Assembly (NCBI GenBank): GCA_031551485.1
Contig: JAVBNO010000080.1
Location: forward strand, 1-8,058
Direction: 5' to 3'
Origin: JAVBNO01 sp031551485
GTDB lineage: Bacteria > Bacillota > Clostridia > Oscillospirales > Ruminococcaceae
Length of the DNA stretch: 8,058 bases
Part shown: positions 5,868-8,058 of the stretch, in pieces
Numbering within the stretch: the stretch's first letter is position 1
Layout of the letters: every line of letters starts with the position of its first letter
Position numbers and translations under genes: made by a program
Notes under the pieces: generated by a model
What the model was told of the DNA's origin: nothing
Databases searched by the model: none
The model's input: only the letters and a program-made list of their open reading frames with translations

Positions 5868-6266
5868 CTATTCTCCCTTAAGCGTTTGCCCAATGCCGCA
5901 GTGGATGCGGACAACGGTCTGGGCATGGCGGCTCAACAGTTGCAGCGCCTGCCCGGTCGCTTCCCGCCAGCGGCGCAAAAGGGCATCGGTAGGCACGACG
6001 CCGCCGGTAATGTCATCGCAGAGGATGACAGCGTTTTGCAGGGCGGGCAGCGCACTGTGCAGCTTTGCCGCCGGGTCTTCCCCCCGGCGAAGCGCCCCCA
6101 AAATATACATATGCAAGCCGTTAATGCCGAATATCCCCTGAATATCTCCTTCGGAGGGCATCGGCAGCGGGCTGTTTTCATCGCAGATATACAGGGAATG
6201 GACACCCAAAACACGGCGGGCGTAATCGGTCTTGCCCTGATAGGCGCCCCCAAAAACCACAGTCAT
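5868..6266 (-). CDS. Short CobU-like P-loop protein
   Basis: A 132-residue protein related to the CobU kinase/guanylyltransferase but about one third shorter. It begins MTVVFGGAYQGKT with a P-loop (GGAYQGKT, 6-13), and its second half, VILCDDITGGVVPTDALLRR (80-99), then WREATGQALQLLSRHAQTVV, follows the CobU C-terminal pattern (VSNEVG-G-VP, then R-F-R-D--G). The middle block of CobU with the RI--H--R histidine is absent. The ATG at 6264-6266 has GGAGGG 7 nt upstream, inside the end of cobS, and lies 2 nt after the cobS stop; the frame continues upstream but only as a shadow. It may be a kinase-only form, an accessory subunit of CobU, or a nucleotide-binding enzyme for another step. Function is not established. 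Confidence 0.78.
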   Translation of the reverse strand: MTVVFGGAYQGKTDYARRVLGVHSLYICDENSPLPMPSEGDIQGIFGINGLHMYILGALRRGEDPAAKLHSALPALQNAVILCDDITGGVVPTDALLRRWREATGQALQLLSRHAQTVVRIHCGIGQTLKGE

Positions 6267-6268
6267 TC

Positions 6269-7045
6269 TTACACCCTCCCCTGCGAAAGTAGGATGGCCA
6301 ACGCCACCATGAACACGGCTTCCCACAGCACAATAGAAAAACCGCACACATCGCCGTTTAACCCGCCAAAATCTTTAAGGCATTGGCGCAGGCCCAGCAA
6401 CGCAACGGCAAAAGCGCACCCGGCGGCTATAAGTGCAGGCAGCCCGGCCGCCATATAAAGGCCAACCAACCCTGCCAAAATGCAAAACGCACCCCACAGT
6501 TTACCGCCGCCCTGCATCGCCGCTGCCAGGCCGCTGCCCTCCATTGCCGGAGTTGTCATCAGCAAAAGCGCCGCCAGGGCGCGGGCAGTGAAAGGGGCGG
6601 CGATAAAAATAAGTACCATAGGGAAACCCCCAAAGCGGGGATAAAGGGCGGCATACGCCCCCCATAAGACGACAAGTAGACATCCAAATCCGATGACAGC
6701 AAAAGCGCCGGTGTGGGAGTCCTTAAGAATTTCACGTTTCCGTTCCCGGTCCCGATGGGAGAAAAGCGCGTCGCAGCAGTCCATAAACCCATCCAGATGA
6801 ATGAAGCCGGTGATACCGAAACCGGCGGCCAGCATAAGCCCGCAGCCCAATGGGGCAGGGAGGGCAAAATAAAAGGCCCCGTAGGCAGTGGCCGCCGTGA
6901 CAATACCCGCCACAATGCCCGCCAGCGGCAGGTATCGAGGCACAAAGGCGGCGGTGCCCTTTTCCATCTCCCGCTTGCCCATGGGAATAATGGTGAAGAG
7001 TGATAAAGCGAGGCAAAGGGCATCCCATTGCTTTTTCAAAGCCAT
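6269..7045 (-). CDS. cobS: Adenosylcobinamide-GDP ribazoletransferase (cobalamin synthase)
   Basis: A 258-residue integral membrane enzyme that joins adenosylcobinamide-GDP with alpha-ribazole (or its phosphate), the last assembly step of the nucleotide loop. The hallmark acidic motif is present: GFIHLDGFMDCCDALFSH near 93-110, followed by REILKDSHTGAFAVIG. The C-terminal landmark GGLNGDVCGFSIVLWE is also there. Several hydrophobic segments cover the rest, as in other CobS proteins, and length is normal. The start ATG at 7043-7045 was chosen because it matches family N termini (the LSLFTIIPMG region follows) and has an AAGGGGG site. It overlaps the end of cobU by 10 nt; the longer open frame to 7144 is a shadow. 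Confidence 0.95.
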   Translation of the reverse strand: MALKKQWDALCLALSLFTIIPMGKREMEKGTAAFVPRYLPLAGIVAGIVTAATAYGAFYFALPAPLGCGLMLAAGFGITGFIHLDGFMDCCDALFSHRDRERKREILKDSHTGAFAVIGFGCLLVVLWGAYAALYPRFGGFPMVLIFIAAPFTARALAALLLMTTPAMEGSGLAAAMQGGGKLWGAFCILAGLVGLYMAAGLPALIAAGCAFAVALLGLRQCLKDFGGLNGDVCGFSIVLWEAVFMVALAILLSQGRV

Positions 7046-7638
7046 ACGCCCCCTTCTCCGGCAGCGTCGGCGCCAGCCAGCTTGTCCAAAACAGGCTGGA
7101 GTACCGCTGCCCCTTTTAATAAGTTCAGACCGCCCGCCGTGCATTCCACGACAGCGTCGGCAATTTCGGCCAGCTGCCGTTGAATCTGCCCCAAACAGGC
7201 CCGGTACGTTTCTACCTCCGCTGGGTAAAGGGCGGCGTCAGCAAAAATATCGTCCGAAACAATCAGCACATTCTCACAAATTGCACACACAGCGGTAATA
7301 TGGTTAACCACGGTGACCACCGGTTCCCCGGTTCTGTCGCCGCCAAACATGACATTGGCCAAAAAGGCGGTGACAGAATCAAGCAGCAGTGTGTCTGTGG
7401 CGCGCAACAGGGGCAGAATGCCGGCAAAAGATTGCGCCGCCTCCAGTGTTTCAAACCCCCACCCCGCCCGGTCTTCCCGGTGTTTTTGAATACGGGCTCG
7501 GTCTTCATCGTCGGCAGGGGACATAGTGGCCAGATAAAAGAGCCGGCCGTCGGCAGTGTTTTCGCCCCAAAAGCGGGCCAGCCGCTGGGCCAGCATGCTT
7601 TTGCCGTTTTTGACGCCGCCGGTAATCAAAACGACCAT
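7036..7638 (-). CDS. cobU: Adenosylcobinamide kinase / adenosylcobinamide-phosphate guanylyltransferase
   Basis: A 200-residue enzyme that phosphorylates adenosylcobinamide and then adds GMP from GTP to give adenosylcobinamide-GDP, the partner substrate for CobS. Landmarks are the P-loop GGVKNGKS (7-14), LATMSPADDEDRARIQKHR (36-54) containing H53 as the likely guanylylated histidine, LLLDSVTAFLANV (84-96) and a CobU-like C-terminal region ending near LLKG, followed by about 25 extra residues. The start ATG at 7636-7638 has AGGGGGAGG just upstream; an in-frame ATG at 7671 would add 11 residues without such a site. It is the first gene of the operon, about 53 nt from the predicted transcription start. 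Confidence 0.92.
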   Translation of the reverse strand: MVVLITGGVKNGKSMLAQRLARFWGENTADGRLFYLATMSPADDEDRARIQKHREDRAGWGFETLEAAQSFAGILPLLRATDTLLLDSVTAFLANVMFGGDRTGEPVVTVVNHITAVCAICENVLIVSDDIFADAALYPAEVETYRACLGQIQRQLAEIADAVVECTAGGLNLLKGAAVLQPVLDKLAGADAAGEGGVWL

Positions 7639-7697
7639 CTGCCTCCCCCTTGCTTTTGGCGCCGGCAGCACTCCGGCCCAATCAAATGATACACTTC

Positions 7698-7727
7698 ATC
7701 ATATCCCATTTTAGCGGTAAAAGTCAA
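7698..7727 (-). promoter_or_regulatory. Promoter of the cobalamin operon
   Basis: On the minus strand TTGACT (7722-7727) and TATGAT (7698-7703) are 18 bp apart. Transcription should begin near 7691, leaving about 53 nt before the cobU start. That leader holds only a 5-bp hairpin (7661-7677) and the ribosome binding site, so a cobalamin riboswitch of about 200 nt cannot be present in it. Confidence 0.8.
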
Positions 7728-7812
7728 CGGATTTCGCCTGGATCGGCAACAGAACCTGTGATTCTGCTCGCCTTTTTTTGCGCAAAATTATAGCCCGAGG
7801 ATGCGAAATCCG
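7728..7812. repeat. 10-bp inverted repeat shared by two divergent promoters
   Basis: CGGATTTCGC at 7728-7737 is the exact reverse complement of GCGAAATCCG at 7803-7812. Each copy sits beside a -35 box: directly next to the one of the cobalamin operon (7722-7727) and one base from that of the plus-strand gene (7814-7819). Read in the direction of its own promoter, each is GCGAAATCCG, then TTG. Arm centres are 75 bp apart, close to seven helical turns. This looks like a common binding site for a regulator of both transcripts. Confidence 0.68.
7745..7779 (+). terminator. Terminator-like hairpin between the divergent promoters
   Basis: On the plus strand GGC (7745-7747) pairs with GCC and CAGAA with TTCTG, with a small internal loop, and seven T follow (7773-7779). 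No plus-strand gene precedes it here, so it might end a short unseen transcript or stop readthrough toward the gene at 7885. The stem is interrupted, so it would be weak. Confidence 0.4.
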
Positions 7813-7813
7813 A

Positions 7814-7842
7814 TTGTTTTCAGGTGTGTGATGTGCTACAAT
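7814..7842 (+). promoter_or_regulatory. Promoter of the Tat-like lipoprotein gene
   Basis: TTGTTT (7814-7819) and TACAAT (7837-7842) are 17 bp apart, with TGC directly before the -10 (extended -10). Transcription should begin near 7849, about 36 nt before the ATG. Confidence 0.72.
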
Positions 7843-7884
7843 AAATTGTCAATATCCCCCAGTCGGGTGAATGGAGGAGTCGGA

Positions 7885-8058
7885 ATGTCCTCGGAAAAAG
7901 AGAGTAGTATTTGGGAAAGAAAGACAAGCCGCCGCGAACTGCTAAAAGTGGCGGGCAAAGGGGCCGTGGGGCTGGCGGTTTCCGCTACATTGCTGGGCCT
8001 GGTGGGTTGTGGCGACCAGGGTATGGCGCTGCCGACAGCAATGTTGGTGGCGGATGCC
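7885..8058 (+). CDS. N-terminal part of a lipoprotein with a Tat-like signal (truncated by the window)
   Basis: The first 58 codons of a gene running off the right edge. The ATG has GGAGGAG 5 nt upstream. The N terminus is a polar stretch, then TSRRELLKVAGKG, a twin-arginine-type motif (S-R-R-x-L-L-K, Leu in place of the usual Phe), then a hydrophobic segment (AVGLAVSATLLGL) ending in a lipobox LVGC with the likely lipidated cysteine near residue 43. This suggests a protein exported in folded form and anchored to the outer face of the membrane; Sec export of an ordinary lipoprotein is also possible. The mature part seen is too short to identify the product. It is divergent from the cobalamin operon and shares a promoter-proximal motif with it. 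Confidence 0.8.
   Translation, partial: MSSEKESSIWERKTSRRELLKVAGKGAVGLAVSATLLGLVGCGDQGMALPTAMLVADA

Noticed and set aside
7046..7144. Upstream extension of cobS by 33 codons
   Set aside because: The sequence is arginine-rich shadow of cobU; the internal ATG has a good ribosome binding site and matches family N termini.
7661..7677. Small hairpin in the cobU leader, considered as a riboswitch remnant
   Set aside because: Only 5 bp with a 7-nt loop; far too small for a cobalamin riboswitch, and none of its conserved boxes is visible.

Overview
The window looks like chromosomal DNA of a low- to mid-GC Firmicute, most likely a member of the Clostridia. The signs are CCA-encoding tRNA, strong GGAGG-type ribosome binding sites, TTG and GTG starts, TTGACA/TATAAT promoters, a LytTR-DUF3021 pair, and CblT/CblS-type alpha-ribazole salvage. 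I cannot name a genus. Nearly all genes lie on the minus strand. Only a small DUF1508 gene and a truncated gene at the right edge are on the plus strand.

Left part (1-2672): an alanine tRNA with anticodon CGC has its own extended -10 promoter and its own terminator. A 12-bp perfect dyad covers its predicted transcription start. Upstream of it on the same strand is a two-component system: an OmpR/PhoB-type response regulator followed by an overlapping, TTG-initiated HAMP-HisKA-HATPase sensor kinase. A 217-bp spacer separates the regulator from a short monocistronic DUF1508 gene on the plus strand.

Middle (2870-3935): a bidirectional terminator separates the DUF1508 gene from a minus-strand pair, a free-standing LytTR DNA-binding regulator followed by a four-helix DUF3021 membrane protein. 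This is the arrangement of the LytTR regulatory systems known from streptococci and other Firmicutes. The pair has a near-consensus promoter. An 8-bp direct repeat with a 21-bp period, embedded in an inverted repeat, abuts its -35 box and is a candidate autoregulatory site.

Right part (3936-7727): one six-gene minus-strand operon for the lower-ligand (nucleotide-loop) half of cobalamin assembly and salvage, in transcription order cobU, cobS, a short cobU-like gene, cobA/btuR, cblT and cblS. Genes overlap or are a few bases apart except for a 31-nt gap before cblT. The set would adenosylate corrinoid (CobA), activate adenosylcobinamide to the GDP form (CobU), import and phosphorylate alpha-ribazole (CblT, CblS), and join the two (CobS). 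It starts at a near-consensus promoter with a leader of only about 50 nt, so no cobalamin riboswitch fits in it, and ends at a clear terminator.

Right edge (7728-8058): a divergent promoter drives the start of a plus-strand gene with a Tat-like signal and a lipobox. Both divergent promoters carry the same 10-bp sequence, GCGAAATCCG, directly upstream of their -35 boxes, and a plus-oriented terminator-like hairpin lies between them. This is the least ordinary regulatory feature in the window.
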